From positions 412 through 6,329 of the forward strand of contig DCGD01000055.1 in assembly GCA_002315195.1 (NCBI GenBank): DNA of 5,918 bases, given 5' to 3'. This document shows positions 5,585 to 5,918 of this stretch, piece by piece. The stretch's first letter is position 1; every line of letters begins with the position of its first letter. This DNA comes from Prevotellaceae bacterium UBA1787 (GTDB lineage: Bacteria; Bacteroidota; Bacteroidia; Bacteroidales; Bacteroidaceae). The position numbers and the translations under genes were made by a program. The notes beneath the pieces are model-generated. The model did not search any database. It saw nothing but the letters and a program-made list of their open reading frames with translations, and was not told the origin of the DNA.

Positions 5585-5918
5585 ATGTTTTTACAGACGG
5601 TAGTTGATACGCATTCAGATGGATTTGCTTTGAAACACAAGGAAAAGGTGCTTCTTTTGGGCTCTTGCTTTGCTGAAAATATTGGCAAGCGGCTACAAGA
5701 CCATGTATTTAATGTTTCCTGCAATCCTTTTGGTGTTTTGTACAATCCTGCGTCCATTGCGAAGAAATTGGAATTGCTGCAAGCATGTTTCAGAAATGGT
5801 GTGGATGGTGAATTGTTCCAAGTATTCAATGCCGAGGGATTGTGGCGTTCATGGAATTTCGGAACGGCGTACGCTTCGGAAAACAGGTGTGAAGCCCTGG
5901 GGCGAATGCGACATTCCG
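5585..5918 (+). CDS. GSCFA-domain protein, N-terminal part, cut by the window edge
   Basis: The 111 visible codons start MFLQTVVDTH and run off the right edge. The family-naming motif GSCFA is at residues 26-30 within VLLLGSCFAENIG, and the second conserved block NPFGVLYNPASIAKKL follows at 47-62, which is the order seen in GSCFA-family proteins. After this comes LWRSWNFGTAYASENRCEAL (86-105), the region where the family has a conserved Trp and a Ser/Asp-rich segment. There is no signal peptide, so a cytoplasmic protein is likely. The biochemical role is not established to my knowledge. The strand-helix start with a Gly-Ser motif resembles SGNH-type hydrolases, which would make Ser27 a candidate catalytic residue, but that is inference. 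It has its own promoter, separate from dnaA. The family call is good; the length and C-terminus are unknown. Confidence 0.85.
   Translation, partial: MFLQTVVDTHSDGFALKHKEKVLLLGSCFAENIGKRLQDHVFNVSCNPFGVLYNPASIAKKLELLQACFRNGVDGELFQVFNAEGLWRSWNFGTAYASENRCEALGRMRHS

Noticed and set aside
1..5918. CRISPR array, insertion sequence, toxin-antitoxin or defence genes
   Set aside because: No regularly spaced direct repeats of CRISPR length, no transposase motifs and no small paired genes were seen on either strand.

Overview
The window looks like core chromosome of a member of the Bacteroidota, most likely order Bacteroidales. Three things point there. The HtpG carries NAVDAT in place of the usual NASDA. 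The amidase has the long C-terminal extension ending in a SPOR-like domain that I associate with this group. Transcription starts appear to use the Bacteroidota -7 element TAnnTTTG, seen three times as TAATTTTG, TAACTTTG and TAACTTTG, and no clear Shine-Dalgarno sequence precedes any start codon. Intergenic DNA is strongly AT-rich; coding DNA is moderate in GC.

Layout: (1) 1-782, minus strand: N-terminal 260 codons of the Hsp90 chaperone htpG, running off the left edge. (2) 783-1087: divergent intergenic region with a nested hairpin (839-880) and a good promoter (1025-1054) for the rightward genes. (3) 1088-2422, plus: secreted N-acetylmuramoyl-L-alanine amidase with zinc-binding catalytic domain, low-complexity linker containing an 11-residue tandem repeat, and SPOR-like C-terminal domain. 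(4) 2455-3357, plus: membrane-anchored MCE/MlaD-type protein, 32 bases downstream and probably cotranscribed. (5) 3358-3847: a 490-base gap with degenerate AAAAGTC repeats, a short protein-like open frame without a start, several inverted repeats and a dnaA promoter. (6) 3848-5248, plus: complete dnaA, followed at once by a hairpin terminator. (7) 5249-5584: a gap with an inverted repeat and a promoter whose spacer holds an 18-bp palindrome containing the DnaA-box 9-mer TTATGCACA. (8) 5585-5918, plus: N-terminus of a GSCFA-domain protein, cut by the right edge.

The amidase and MCE protein form a plausible cell-envelope unit (peptidoglycan cleavage plus lipid transport between membranes). HtpG (protein folding) and DnaA (replication initiation) are separately transcribed housekeeping genes. 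I see no transposase, integrase, CRISPR array, toxin-antitoxin pair, defence system, tRNA or rRNA, so nothing indicates a new multi-gene system. The most worthwhile leads are small-scale: a ten-A slippage-prone run at the amidase domain boundary, an evolving 33-bp coding repeat, and clustered palindromic sites around dnaA.
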